A DNA stretch of 64,000 nt from Andalucia godoyi (Eukaryota; Discoba; Jakobea; Jakobida; Andaluciidae). The notes below the pieces were generated by a model, which did not search any database, was not told the DNA's origin, and saw nothing but the letters and a program-made list of their open reading frames with translations. Positions 20,235 to 30,199 of this stretch are shown here, piece after piece. The first letter of the stretch is position 1; every line of letters starts with the position of its first letter. A program made the position numbers and the translations under genes. Where the stretch lies: NCBI GenBank assembly GCA_009859145.1, contig VRVR01000009.1, forward strand, positions 1-64,000. The letters run 5' to 3'.

Positions 20235-20562
20235 GCTTCTTCTTCTTCTTCTTCTTCTTCTTCTTTCTTATTTATGTTTATTTAATTATTATTTTGGGAA
20301 CGGAACGAGTTCGGGCTTCTTTGGAAGCTTTTGGCAGACTGACAGATCGGACTTGGGATGTCATTGGAGAATGGTGAGAGCAGCTCGACGACGATTGACA
20401 TATGTCGACATCAATGACCACTTAGGACAATAAGTAATAAAGAATGAGAATTAGCATTAGAATTAGAGTAAGAAAGGAGAGGGACAGATTCACTCGCTGG
20501 GGCAAGCACTTTTTTGGTTGTTCGTGATTGCGCAGAGAGCGCTTTGAGAAAGGATAGAACCC
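20235..20562. promoter_or_regulatory. Head-to-head region TRAPPC2L / NUBPL
   Basis: 328 bp between divergent starts. A (CTT)n run (about 20236-20265) abuts the TRAPPC2L ATG. The rest is AT-rich with no gene. Confidence 0.4.
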
Positions 20563-21432
20563 ATGCTGCGTGTGCTCTGTCGACGACTGGGTTCGTCTCC
20601 CTTTGAGAAAGCTGGTGGATCGTTGCACGTGCCCGGAGTCAAGCATATTGTTGCGGTGGCTTCCGCAAAGGGTGGAGTGGGTAAGTCAACCACGGCCGTG
20701 AACTTGGCGCTTGCATTGAGTCGTCTTGGGTACGCCATCGGGCTTCTTGACACGGACGTCTACGGACCAAGCATTCCAAGATTGATGAATCTAGAGGGTC
20801 AAAAGCCGCGTGTGTCGGACAGAAAGTTCCTAATGCCTTTGAACAACTATGGCATCACGTGCATGTCCATGGGGTTCTTGCTGGGCGACAATGCGCCAGC
20901 GATTTGGAGAGGACCTATGGTGCAGTCTGCCATTGAGCAAATGATCAAGCAAGTGGAATGGGGAGCAATTGATGTTCTTGTCCTGGACTTGCCACCAGGC
21001 ACGGGTGATGCACAGCTGGCAATTTCGCAAAAGATCAGTCTCGCTGGCGCAGTTATTGTGTCGACGCCGCAGGACATTGCGCTCCTGGATGTTCGCCGTG
21101 GTTGCAACATGTTTGCCAAGGTCAATGTGCCCGTGATTGGAGTAGTCGAAAACATGAGCTACTACATTTGCCCGAATTGCAAGCATGAGGCACATGTTTT
21201 CGGTCACGGCGGCGCCGAAAGACTGGCATCGGAACTCGGTGTCGACTTTCTCGGAGGGATTCCTCTGCATCTCGAGGTTCGTGAGACCTCCGATTCCGGA
21301 AAGCCAATTGTTGTATCCAACCCCGATTCTGACATTACTGCAATGTATCTGCAGGTTGCACGCAAAGTCGCTCAGCGAGTGCTAGCATCTCCCGAGAAAG
21401 CACCAGCAACGCCTTCCATTTTAATGGAGTGA
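20563..21432 (+). CDS. NUBPL: Mrp/NBP35-type P-loop Fe-S carrier, NUBPL/Ind1-like
   Basis: A 289-residue protein. It has a short basic, mitochondrial-type N-terminus (MLRVLCRRLGSS). The deviant Walker A is KGGVGKST at residues 36-43, switch I is DTDVYGPSIP, and Walker B is VLDLPPGTGD. The CPNC motif at 203-206 (YYICPNC) is the Fe-S binding cysteine pair characteristic of this family. Known Ind1/NUBPL delivers a 4Fe-4S cluster to mitochondrial complex I. The presequence and lack of the N-terminal Cys cluster of cytosolic NBP35 support NUBPL over NUBP1. Confidence 0.92.
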   Translation: MLRVLCRRLGSSPFEKAGGSLHVPGVKHIVAVASAKGGVGKSTTAVNLALALSRLGYAIGLLDTDVYGPSIPRLMNLEGQKPRVSDRKFLMPLNNYGITCMSMGFLLGDNAPAIWRGPMVQSAIEQMIKQVEWGAIDVLVLDLPPGTGDAQLAISQKISLAGAVIVSTPQDIALLDVRRGCNMFAKVNVPVIGVVENMSYYICPNCKHEAHVFGHGGAERLASELGVDFLGGIPLHLEVRETSDSGKPIVVSNPDSDITAMYLQVARKVAQRVLASPEKAPATPSILME

Positions 21433-21510
21433 GTGAGCAAAGGGATGAGAGGAGGTGGAAAAGAAGCAAAGGAAGGGGGGATGGCCATATTACTACTGTT
21501 ACTGTTACTA

Positions 21511-21540
21511 TTTCTGTTTCTGTTTCTGTTTCTGTTTCTT
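21511..21540 (+). repeat. (TTTCTG)n short tandem repeat
   Basis: About five units of TTTCTG lie in the 163-bp convergent gap between NUBPL and the RasGAP gene. Confidence 0.8.
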
Positions 21541-21595
21541 TTTTCTCCCTCTCTTCGAAACGTTATCTATGATGGCAAAATGGTATATTGTACAG

Positions 21596-24500
21596 TTAGT
21601 TTGTAGCGGACGGGGTTGATGCACCGGTGACGGACGCTGCTGCATGCAGTGGGTCTTCGGAGGGCTGGCATGCCAACGGAGCAGAGCCGCTCGAGCTGCG
21701 TGAATGGGACTGCGACGAAGAGGCGCTATCCCGAGACACTGTCTGCGATCGTGCTCGCGGAGCAGATGCACGAGGTGTGCCAAATGCAGACGTATTGCTC
21801 GCAACGCTGTACGAGGCCTTCCGCGAGGAAACGGGTTCGGACGACGCAAGCGTCCGAATAAAGGCGGTCAAAAATACTGCTTTTGAGACGCTCCCCGTTT
21901 GGTTCACATCGAGTGCTGAGAGCGCAGCACACAGTTCCGACTCCGATACTCCAATGTCCAGTCCCGAGGCAGAAGAAGCCAACTCCACAAGAGAAACTTC
22001 ACCAGATCCGTCTTTGTCCAGTTTCTGGAACCAATCTAACAACTTGCTGTAGGCTTCTTCGTCGACCGTCACCGCTGCGCCAGTTTTGCGTCTTTCCGAA
22101 TAGCGCCGCCGAGTCACCTCCTCGCCGCCAATCGACTCAAAAAACCGATCCATCGTGTCTGACCCGATGATGAGATCCTTGGAGCGGCGGATGGAAGAGT
22201 CCACTTCCTGTTTCTGCAGAGACTTGCACATCTGCAGCGTATTGTGAAGTTCCTGGACGTGCGGACTCTCAATGATCCACCGCTTTGATCGAAAATCTTC
22301 GAGAACGACGTCCATAAACAGTTGTGATTTGTCCATGTCCACCAATACGTTCGATATCCGGTTGTACGGAACTTCCTTTCGCAGCGAACCATCCTTGACA
22401 TTGAACAGGGAGTCGATGCCAAGGAAAAACGTACGATTCTGTCGTCGCTTTCTGTGGTTCGTCTTCACGACGTCAAACAAGAAACGGTTCGACGATCGCA
22501 AGTGGGCAAGCAGACTGCGCTCATAAATGGTATGCGAAACCTGTTCTCGCTCTCGAAGAGACGTGCAGGAAATGAGAAAAGACGAACCAGGAGACAGTTT
22601 CTGCTTCCTCTGCAGGAAATGATGATCGCCAACAATGGGGAATTGGGAATGAAGCTTGAGCTCAATTTCGTCCTGAGTGACCGACGGTTTGATTTCTTCG
22701 ATAAACGACAGCGGAATGTCCACAACAATATCGTTCTTCTCCGAAAGAAATATAATGGAAAGATGCCCCAACACAACAGACTGGTGCCCAACAAAGGAGT
22801 GGGGCCCCGACGCCGTCAGTTCCCGCAATTGCACAATGGATGAGTAACGGACAAATCTCTTGGAATCTACAGGAAGCTCCAAATCAGAAAGAGAAACAAC
22901 ATCCGACATGGACGTCCACTGCGACACCGAAATGAGCAACTCCTTCTGTTTGGCTTCTGGCATCATCGCAAGAATATCAACGACAGTGGACATGGAATTC
23001 TCCGTGGGATGGACAAAGAAAATTTTCCTCATCAATTCATAATGCTTTTGCGAGAAAACGCGTGTCAAATTCACGATCGCACGATGCATGAGTTCCACAG
23101 TGGAGTCGTTGATGTGCGAGTCCATCCAAGAAACATCACACAATATGATGAACGGCGCGTCAAGGAATTTGAACATTGTCCGAACAACGTGCACTGTAAG
23201 CAGATCAGCGTCGGCAAGCAGCTCTTCATGCAGTCTGCAGAGAACCAGGTAGAACACAGCGGAGCCATCCAACGCAGGTTTTGCTCCACGGAAGAAAAAC
23301 CCAGCACGTTCAAGAGAAGACGTGTCAATAACGTCCGGCGACTTCTCTGCCAGATGTTGGAGGTTGAGATCAACAAGCAAGTCGGATCGTTCGTCTACTA
23401 CGGATCTCGTAGACTTATGGGAACCTGAGGTGCTGTTCTTCCCCGCAGAGCCACTCGATTCACCACTAGCGCTCACGACTGTCACCGTGTCCCCGGTAGC
23501 AGCTACTGTTGCGGAACGGTTGGTGCGAGGCGGCGAGACGCTGCTGGATCGCGCACGAGACACGGACTGCCCTCTCTGTCGTCCGGATTGCTGCTGCTCT
23601 TGAACAAACCGAGGGGACTGCATTGTCGTGCCTGGTGGTGGCCCCAGATCAATGATCATCTTCAAAAAGTCGGCATCCTCCGTGAGAAACGACATGGAAT
23701 TCGAGTTTGAATTCGACATGCGCTCTTCTGAAGACCCCTCTTGCAACTTCATGATAATGTCTGTCGAATACCGATCGAGCATTTTGTGCAAAAAGATCAA
23801 ATCGTCCAAGACGAACTCTTTGGAATGCAGATCCTCAAAGGAAACCGGAACATCAAGATCCGTGAACGGCTCAGTGTCCGGCGTGCCGGGCTTTTGAGGA
23901 TCCTCGCAGACGGCAAGCAGATAATGACGCATCTTCTCTTGATTTCGATTGATGAAATCATTCAACGGAATGAGGTGCGGCTCGCTTTCTTCAAACCGCT
24001 CTCGATTGCACAACTTTTGCAGCACTTTGCAAACAAGTACGAGCGACCGTCTTTGCTCTTGCATGATGACCTGTGATGCCGGAAGAATACCAAACGTCGA
24101 TGGAAGGCTGAGCGCTGGTCCAAAAAATCGCAGCATGATAAATCCCCCAATCAACGAGACGACGGAACACTCCACATGCTTGTCCAAATCAAACAACGTA
24201 CCATACAATTGAATGTAATGCGCGACGGCTCGTAATTCTCGCGGCATTGCACTTAACACATCCTCCCCAACGATTCTATCCAATACATTTTGGCACATCT
24301 CGTCAACAAGTTTGATGTTGCTCTCGAGAACCGCCTCTGGCGACAGCTTCGAAGCTTCCACCTCGAGGGATTTTGGATCTCTTGCCAAAATGTCATCCAC
24401 GCATGATTTGAGAACGAACTTGACATAGCCAAGACCGTGTCTTCTTGAAAAGAGGCCCATCATCTTGGACGCAATAGAATTCACTCGCAAAATAGTCGCG

Positions 24501-24721
24501 GGGTGGCCTGCCTTTTTTCTGAACTCCGAGTCCAGCAGTTCGCGAATAATCAGCAGAGTGCCGCCCACACGGTCTGTCACTCCAAACAGCGCCTGAGACA
24601 GTTTCTCATGTTCACTTGGCTTCGACACGTCTGCAAGGACCTTGCAGTACCGCGGCTCCCTCGACAACCTTTGCACCAGAAACCGATACTTGGACGCAGT
24701 TCCAGATAGCGGAGTCGTCAT
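21596..24721 (-). CDS. Neurofibromin-like RasGAP with Sec14/PH-like module and C-terminal EF-hands
   Basis: A 1041-residue protein taken from the ATG at 24721; the upstream frame has no ATG. Residues about 50-275 form a RasGAP domain. The arginine-finger segment TILRVNSIASKMM corresponds to the FRGNSLASK region of NF1 (Arg79), and MLRFFGPALSLP matches FLRFxxPA. After a Ser-rich linker, residues about 430-590 resemble a Sec14/CRAL-TRIO-like lobe (FYLVLCRLHEELL ... FIILCDVSWMDSH ... IFFVHPTENS), followed by PH-like beta-rich segments. The C-terminus has one canonical EF-hand loop (DKDGSGEVSLVE, from about 902) and a degenerate second one (DVNQTGSVSKAV). The GAP-Sec14-PH order matches neurofibromin, which inactivates Ras; the EF-hands are additional. 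Sec14/PH boundaries are approximate. Confidence 0.8.
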   Translation of the reverse strand: MTTPLSGTASKYRFLVQRLSREPRYCKVLADVSKPSEHEKLSQALFGVTDRVGGTLLIIRELLDSEFRKKAGHPATILRVNSIASKMMGLFSRRHGLGYVKFVLKSCVDDILARDPKSLEVEASKLSPEAVLESNIKLVDEMCQNVLDRIVGEDVLSAMPRELRAVAHYIQLYGTLFDLDKHVECSVVSLIGGFIMLRFFGPALSLPSTFGILPASQVIMQEQRRSLVLVCKVLQKLCNRERFEESEPHLIPLNDFINRNQEKMRHYLLAVCEDPQKPGTPDTEPFTDLDVPVSFEDLHSKEFVLDDLIFLHKMLDRYSTDIIMKLQEGSSEERMSNSNSNSMSFLTEDADFLKMIIDLGPPPGTTMQSPRFVQEQQQSGRQRGQSVSRARSSSVSPPRTNRSATVAATGDTVTVVSASGESSGSAGKNSTSGSHKSTRSVVDERSDLLVDLNLQHLAEKSPDVIDTSSLERAGFFFRGAKPALDGSAVFYLVLCRLHEELLADADLLTVHVVRTMFKFLDAPFIILCDVSWMDSHINDSTVELMHRAIVNLTRVFSQKHYELMRKIFFVHPTENSMSTVVDILAMMPEAKQKELLISVSQWTSMSDVVSLSDLELPVDSKRFVRYSSIVQLRELTASGPHSFVGHQSVVLGHLSIIFLSEKNDIVVDIPLSFIEEIKPSVTQDEIELKLHSQFPIVGDHHFLQRKQKLSPGSSFLISCTSLREREQVSHTIYERSLLAHLRSSNRFLFDVVKTNHRKRRQNRTFFLGIDSLFNVKDGSLRKEVPYNRISNVLVDMDKSQLFMDVVLEDFRSKRWIIESPHVQELHNTLQMCKSLQKQEVDSSIRRSKDLIIGSDTMDRFFESIGGEEVTRRRYSERRKTGAAVTVDEEAYSKLLDWFQKLDKDGSGEVSLVELASSASGLDIGVSESELCAALSALDVNQTGSVSKAVFLTAFIRTLASSEPVSSRKASYSVASNTSAFGTPRASAPRARSQTVSRDSASSSQSHSRSSSGSAPLACQPSEDPLHAAASVTGASTPSATN

Positions 24722-25604
24722 TCCCAGTTGCAGCCAGCAGAGATCAATTCCGAGCCAATCAGGAAAGAGGGGGGAAACCAATAGCAAAGAGAGTCAAAAA
24801 ATAAAAATAAAAAATAAAAAAATAAGAAATTAAAAAAATGCAGGAACGCAGTTATAATACAAAATGCGAAGGCGGGAATGCGAATGAAAATGGTGAAAGA
24901 TGCAAACCAAAACAATGTTAGATATTTTCAATCTTTTTAGAAAAGAGAAGAAAACGAGGTTGACTAAACAAGCAAGCAAGAGCAAAAGCGACAGCGAAAA
25001 GGGAAAAGGAAAGGAAAGGAATTCCCAAAGAAAGACGGAGAAAGAGAAAGAGAAGAAGAAAAGAGAAGAAGAAGAAAAAGAAGAAGAAGAAGAAGAAGGA
25101 AAGGGGTTTTCAAAACATCAACAGCAGTAGCAACAACAACAACAATGAGAAGCGAGAAGAGTTGCCAGAAGGAACGCTGAGAAAGCGGTGAGGGAAGAAG
25201 ATGAGCAAGAAGGTGGAGAGGGAAAGATGAAAGAGGGAGAAAGACAGATGGATAAAACAATTTCCTTTTTCTTTTTAATAAAGAAAAATATTAAGAAATT
25301 GAAGATTGAAATTAACCACAGATATTATTATTTTTTTATTAATAAAAACAAGAAAAGACAAGTATTAAAAATTAAGAGAAGAGTGGGAAAGGTTTCGGAG
25401 CAAGGTAGTTTGTGTCCCGCAGGGAGCAGAGGATTGTGGGGATTGGAGGCCTTATATGGCTGGGGGGGGGGTTTCGGCGGAGAGAGGGAGAGAGAGGAGG
25501 AGGGAGAGAGAGGAGGGGGGGTTTTTACAGCAGCTCGGCAAATACAAAAGGGACGAAGTTGCCGAGAAAGAGAAGAGGATACTGCCTCATGCACAAGGGC
25601 CTCT
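24722..25604. other. Low-complexity intergenic region upstream of the RasGAP gene
   Basis: About 880 bp between the RasGAP start and the syntaxin 3' end, dominated by AT-rich and polypurine (GAA/GAG) tracts at 24940-25110 and 25470-25525. It includes a G9 run near 25462. No gene is recognised; long open frames here are purine-tract artefacts. Confidence 0.5.
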
Positions 25605-26501
25605 CTACACGGCCTTGACCATCAAGGCTATTCCGATGCAAATGATGCCGACGATCAAGAGTAAAATGCACAACTTCATTCTTGCCTTCTTCTGATAGTC
25701 GGAGGCCTTTGAGAGTTCCTTGACAGCTTCGGTGACCTGAGCAGCCGACTGTTCGAGATTGTAGTCAATGCGATCGAGGATTGAGCCCTGCTCGACGACG
25801 AGAGTTGCCAAGTCCTTGAACATCTCTGCGAGATCCTGAATCGACTGCGCAATCGCCGTGATTTCCGCATCTCGCTCTCGGACAAGCCCTTCGCGGAGAA
25901 TCATCTCTGCAATCTGGTCCTCTGTGAACTTTGGATCATACAGCTTCTGCTCAAGTTCCAACACCGCCTCTGACTTTTCCTCCAGAAGCGTATCATCAAA
26001 CGCGGCAAACCGTTTTCTGCGGTCTTTTTGCATCTTGATCTGCTGCATGTATCCTCTCTGGTCCTTGCGAAAGTCGTTGGAAAGATCCATGACCTGCGCA
26101 GCAAGCGACCGCTGAATGTTCTTTCGCATCTGCTCTTCCTCTGCCGACCGATGGACCCCTTCAACCGGCGGAATACCAATCGATTTGATCTTCGTCTCGC
26201 ATCCTTTGAAGAGCCGCTTGATTTCGCCCGTCACAATCTCGATCTTCTGGGACGCATCTTCATCCCCAGCATCGAACGTCACCGTCAAATGCTCCTTGTG
26301 CAGTTCCTTCAGCTCCTCCATGCGCGACTTGACTCGCTCAACGTCCGTCTTCACATCATCCATCAGATCCATATACATCGGACGAAGCCCAACATCCACC
26401 ACTGCAGACGGTGAAAGAGGCGCAGAAGACCCTCCAAATCGCCGAGATGACAGCGCAGACCGAAGTCGGACAAACTGGTCAGTTCGGTTTCGCGTCGCCA
26501 T
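25605..26501 (-). CDS. STX16: Syntaxin 16 / Tlg2-type Qa-SNARE
   Basis: A 298-residue tail-anchored protein with its ATG at 26501. The N-terminus (MATRNRTDQFVRLRSAL) matches the syntaxin 16/Tlg2 N-peptide that binds Vps45. A helical region spans about 40-170. The SNARE motif runs about 205-267, with zero-layer Gln238 in VVEQGSILDRIDYNLEQ, and a transmembrane segment at 276-295 ends in a short lumenal tail. In known cells it mediates endosome-to-TGN fusion with Qb/Qc and R SNAREs. Confidence 0.93.
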   Translation of the reverse strand: MATRNRTDQFVRLRSALSSRRFGGSSAPLSPSAVVDVGLRPMYMDLMDDVKTDVERVKSRMEELKELHKEHLTVTFDAGDEDASQKIEIVTGEIKRLFKGCETKIKSIGIPPVEGVHRSAEEEQMRKNIQRSLAAQVMDLSNDFRKDQRGYMQQIKMQKDRRKRFAAFDDTLLEEKSEAVLELEQKLYDPKFTEDQIAEMILREGLVRERDAEITAIAQSIQDLAEMFKDLATLVVEQGSILDRIDYNLEQSAAQVTEAVKELSKASDYQKKARMKLCILLLIVGIICIGIALMVKAV

Positions 26502-27220
26502 AGTCCCTCTTTCTCAGCCCTCTTCTTCAAAATGCTTTCTGGGAAGAGCAGATACGTACGTGTGTGCAAAGTGTGTCACAAAAAAAAAAAAAAAAAAAAA
26601 AAGAGAACTGGCTGGTATAGATGATGTATGTACGCGTGCACCTGTGTGTATTATATATCTGAACACCCCTGATGCTTCTGCTGAACAATTTTCACCGTGC
26701 AACAAGCAAAATCCTGATTTACAGAGGGAAAGAGAGAGGGGCAAAAAAAATTAATTTAATTAAAATTAAATTAAATAAAGAAAAAGAAAGAGAAAGAGAA
26801 AAAGAAAAGAAAAGAGTGCCAAACCCAGCTCGACAATTGGACGAATACTGTAGAAGAAGAGTTTGAGAGTTGAGCTTTTCGAAAGAGCGCCCGAATCAGA
26901 AAGTGTATCCGAATTTGGGAGTTTCAAAAAGCAGAAAGGACTCGATTTGGTGGCCTTGGTGTCACTGTGTCAGCGGACTGACAGGCAGTGACTCTGACAT
27001 ACCGAGCCGAAAAGTTGCCTACTTTCGCCTTTCTTTTTCAAAAAATGCAAATAAGAAATCCTTCCTCTATCTCGACGCGGGTCTACGTTTCTCTTCTTCT
27101 CTGTCGTCATCGTCGTCGTCGTCGTCGCCGTCTTTTGATTTCATTATCATTTTTAAGTCTCCCTTCTTTTCTTTTTTTTTTTTTTGCTTGCGTTGGTTCA
27201 TATTGTCCACAAAAAAGAAA
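26502..27220. promoter_or_regulatory. Head-to-head region STX16 / eIF3f
   Basis: About 720 bp between divergent starts. It contains an A23 tract (26580-26602), an AT-rich AATTAAATT stretch (26746-26775), CGT/CTT repeats (about 27100-27130) and a T13 run close to the eIF3f ATG. No gene is seen. Confidence 0.45.
26580..26602 (+). repeat. A23 homopolymer
   Basis: Twenty-three consecutive A residues lie about 80 bp upstream of the STX16 start codon (T23 on the STX16 sense strand). Confidence 0.9.
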
Positions 27221-28615
27221 ATGACTACCGACGACTGCACCGCCATCACGCTTGGCCAATCTCCGATTGTTTCTGTCCATCCATTTGTGATTCTTTCTGT
27301 TCTGGATGTGTATGCCCGGCGCATATCGTTCCAAGATCACTGTGTCTTTGGTGCCCTTCTCGGGTCGTTCTCTGCGGGCCGTGTCGAAGTAACACACTCG
27401 TTCGCTATCCATCCTGCAGATCTGGAGACTGGGCCGCGGGCGTTTGACGCTGCGTTGTCTCTTTTTGAGCGCGCCAACGATCGCGAGCAGGTCGTTGGAT
27501 ACTACTGCACAGGCGCCGGGGTGCTTCCAGAGATGTGTGGAACGAACATGTACGCATTCTTTGCCTCGCGCGTCAAGGACCCCATCGTTCTGTTTGTTGA
27601 CGTTGCTAGCTCTGCGTCCAACGCGTCGTCTTCGTCATCCGCTGCCCCCACAACTTCCTCCTCCTCGTCGTCGTCGTCGTCGTCGTCGTCGTCATCGTCG
27701 TCTGCTTCTTCCAATTCCTCCGCTTCGATGTCCACCACGCCCGCTTCCTCAGCGTCGTCGTCTGCTTCGTCAGTCTCCTCTTCCCCAGGAGTCTTTGTCA
27801 GAGCATTCATGACACAGCGAATTGAAATGGGAGACGAAGACGTTGTTGGCTGCAAGGTCACGCAGGTTGCTTGCGAGTACAAGGTTCATGCACTCGAAGC
27901 ACTGGCAACCGATTTTGCTCTCCAAGCATCCAGCAACTGCAATCCGAACAACACCAACAACAGTGGTACTGGAAGCGGTAGTGGGAATGGTGTCGCCGCT
28001 GGACTGGGCGCTGAAGTGTCGTCGTGGATGGACCAAGTTGGAAGACTGTCTACGATCTTGCATGCATCCGCGGTCTATGTGGAGAACATTGTGTCTGGCA
28101 AAGTAGCCGGAGATTCGGCGATTGGAAGACGGATCTTGGATGCAGTTTCTTCGATTCCTCTTTCGTACTCGTCAGGCTCTGGAGAAGCAGCCGAGAGCGC
28201 TGCGTTCGAGCGAGTGTTCTCGCAAATTGTTGTCGACATGCTCATGGTTATGTACCTTGCCCAGATTACCAAGGCACAGGTCGGCTCTGCTGAAAGGCTC
28301 GTTTTGGCTGCGGCAGACAAGATGTCGGGAGACGGCACTCCGTCGGTGTCCTATGGAGGGAATGCACAGTCCTCAGGTGGACAGTCCGCGCCATATGGAC
28401 AAAGGCAATATCGACAGGATCGTCCTTATCACCACCACCATCAGCATTCGCATCACCACTCGCATCATCAGCACCACCAGCATCAGCATCACCATCACCA
28501 GCATCAGCACCAGCATCAGCACCAGCACCAGCAGATGCAATTGAGTCAGATCCCGCCCAACATTGTACCGCCACCTTTGGCCCCCACGCCAGTCCCGACG
28601 GACCGCCATGTTTAG
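27221..28615 (+). CDS. EIF3F: Translation initiation factor eIF3 subunit f (MPN- protein) with low-complexity insertions
   Basis: A 464-residue protein; the start is the ATG at 27221, while upstream in-frame sequence lacks homology. The MPN fold begins IVSVHPFVILSVLDVYARR and continues with CVFGALLGSF and QVVGYYCTGAG. The JAMM metal motif is absent, as in known eIF3f, so it is a structural subunit. A Ser-rich tract at about residues 130-190 interrupts the MPN domain. The second half resumes with VFVRAFMTQRIEMGDEDVVGCKVTQVACEY and ends in two long helices. The C-terminal 70 residues are Gln/His-rich. It belongs to the eIF3 scaffold on the 40S subunit. Confidence 0.9.
   Translation: MTTDDCTAITLGQSPIVSVHPFVILSVLDVYARRISFQDHCVFGALLGSFSAGRVEVTHSFAIHPADLETGPRAFDAALSLFERANDREQVVGYYCTGAGVLPEMCGTNMYAFFASRVKDPIVLFVDVASSASNASSSSSAAPTTSSSSSSSSSSSSSSSSASSNSSASMSTTPASSASSSASSVSSSPGVFVRAFMTQRIEMGDEDVVGCKVTQVACEYKVHALEALATDFALQASSNCNPNNTNNSGTGSGSGNGVAAGLGAEVSSWMDQVGRLSTILHASAVYVENIVSGKVAGDSAIGRRILDAVSSIPLSYSSGSGEAAESAAFERVFSQIVVDMLMVMYLAQITKAQVGSAERLVLAAADKMSGDGTPSVSYGGNAQSSGGQSAPYGQRQYRQDRPYHHHHQHSHHHSHHQHHQHQHHHHQHQHQHQHQHQQMQLSQIPPNIVPPPLAPTPVPTDRHV
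27655..27710 (+). repeat. (TCG/TCC)n trinucleotide tract encoding polyserine
   Basis: About 18 consecutive serine codons, mostly TCG, form the core of the Ser-rich insertion in eIF3f. Confidence 0.85.
28425..28536 (+). repeat. CAC/CAT/CAG tract encoding a His/Gln-rich tail
   Basis: A degenerate CAN trinucleotide array encodes alternating HHHHQH and HQHQ runs in the C-terminal tail of eIF3f. Confidence 0.85.
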
Positions 28616-28751
28616 ACGATTAATTAAATGAAAGCAAGAATGGGAAGAAGAAAAAAACAACCGTACAGCTCCTTCTTTCCCTGTCACTGCGGTGTCAGAG
28701 CACCCTAGCATCAATTCGAGACGTGTCACTTGTCAGCCTCAACCTCCCCTT

Positions 28752-28784
<33 letters not shown>

Positions 28785-29025
28785 GTCTCTTCTCCTGTTA
28801 TGTCATTCCCCTTCTGAACAAACCCTACGCTCTGTTGCTTTGTGCAGTCAAGAAACACTTCTGAAATAGCCATTTCCTCAATTTCGATCGTCCGATTGGT
28901 TTCGTTTCGTTTTGTTTTTTCTGTTTCCGGATCATATTTGCGTTCTGCATCTGGATTTTTCTTTCTTTTAGCTCTTGAATTTGCTGTTAAAAGGGAAAGA
29001 AGAGAAGAAAAAGAAAAAGAAAAAA
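28616..29025. promoter_or_regulatory. Intergenic region eIF3f-MDH with CT microsatellite
   Basis: About 410 bp containing the eIF3f 3' end, a (CT)n run of about 40 bp (28752-28790) and a T- then A/G-rich stretch directly before the MDH ATG. No gene is seen. Confidence 0.45.
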
Positions 29026-30042
29026 ATGTTTGTTGCGCGTCGTTTCATGACTTCTTCGGTGCAGCCGGTTCGTGTGGCCGTTACGGGTGCCGCTGGGCAG
29101 ATTGGCTATGCACTTCTTCCGCGCATTGCAGCCGGAGAGATGCTTGGACCGAACCAGCCTGTGATTCTCCATCTTTTGGAGCGTGACGACCCCAAGGCGT
29201 TGGCTGCGTTGGAAGGAGTTGTCATGGAACTTCAGGACTGTGCATTCCCTCTGCTGCGCGGTGTTGTGGCGACGTCGGACATCAACAAGGCGTTTGACTC
29301 GGTCGACTATGCACTCTTGGTTGGAGCAAAACCCAGAGGTCCTGGTATGGAGCGTGCAGATGTTCTCAAGGACAATGCAGCAATCTTCAAGGTCCAGGGT
29401 CGTGCGTTGAACGAGTCTGCCAAGAAGTCCGTCAAGGTCTGTGTTGTTGGAAATCCCGCAAACACGAATGCAATGATCGCCGCCGCCAATGCACCCAACA
29501 TCCCCGCCACCAACTTCACCTCCATGATGCGTCTCGACCACGATCGCGCCATGGCACAGATTGCCCTGAAGCTCGGCGCATCGTCGGTTGCAGACGTCGA
29601 GAAGCTTGTGGTGTGGGGAAACCACTCTGCAACTCAGTATCCTGATCTCTCCAACGCTGTCATCAAGGGCAAGAGCGTTGCAAAGAATGTTGACCAGGAA
29701 TGGGTCCGCAACACTTTCATCCCCACTGTCCAGCAGCGAGGAGCAGCCATCATCAAGGCACGTGGCGTTTCGTCGGCCGCCTCTGCAGCCAATGCAGCAA
29801 TTGCCCATGTTCGCGACTGGGTCCTTGGAACGAACGGACGTATCGTTTCAATGGGAATCCCATCTGATGGCAACCCGTACGGTGTCAAGGAGGGTCTTCT
29901 CTTCGGGTTTCCCGTTACTTGCCAGAACGGCCAGTACAAGATCGTCGAGGGTCTCCAGTGGGATGAGTTCGGAAAGGGCGCCATTGAACGTACCATCAAG
30001 GAGCTCCAGGAAGAGAAGGACGCCGTCAAGCACCTCCTCTAA
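29026..30042 (+). CDS. MDH: NAD(P)-dependent malate dehydrogenase, cytosolic-type, with possible mitochondrial presequence
   Basis: A 338-residue protein starting at the ATG at 29026. The Rossmann motif is [19 protein letters not shown], followed by the cytosolic-type signature ILHLLE at the end of beta-2. Catalytic elements are [15 protein letters not shown] and the His of [12 protein letters not shown]. It reversibly oxidises malate to oxaloacetate. The first 12 residues ([12 protein letters not shown]) carry three Arg and no acidic residue, as in a mitochondrial targeting peptide. A second ATG at codon 8 would give a nearly presequence-free form. Dual localisation is therefore possible but only inferred. 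Confidence 0.93.
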   Translation: MFVARRFMTSSVQPVRVAVTGAAGQIGYALLPRIAAGEMLGPNQPVILHLLERDDPKALAALEGVVMELQDCAFPLLRGVVATSDINKAFDSVDYALLVGAKPRGPGMERADVLKDNAAIFKVQGRALNESAKKSVKVCVVGNPANTNAMIAAANAPNIPATNFTSMMRLDHDRAMAQIALKLGASSVADVEKLVVWGNHSATQYPDLSNAVIKGKSVAKNVDQEWVRNTFIPTVQQRGAAIIKARGVSSAASAANAAIAHVRDWVLGTNGRIVSMGIPSDGNPYGVKEGLLFGFPVTCQNGQYKIVEGLQWDEFGKGAIERTIKELQEEKDAVKHLL

Positions 30043-30158
30043 ACTGTGAGTGCCCAATTCTCGGTAGCAAACGTGGTTTCCTTGCGAAGCGGACGTAAAA
30101 TTAATGAAAGAAAATCGAAATCCAGAAGAAGGAACGCACACACGCACACACACACACA

Positions 30159-30199
<41 letters not shown>

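Noticed and set aside
24900-25600. Long frames in polypurine sequence (Lys/Glu-rich or Leu/Phe-rich peptides)
   Set aside because: They arise from GAA/GAG tracts and contain no domain.
28987-29808. 273-codon minus-strand frame inside malate dehydrogenase
   Set aside because: Antisense shadow of a highly conserved enzyme.
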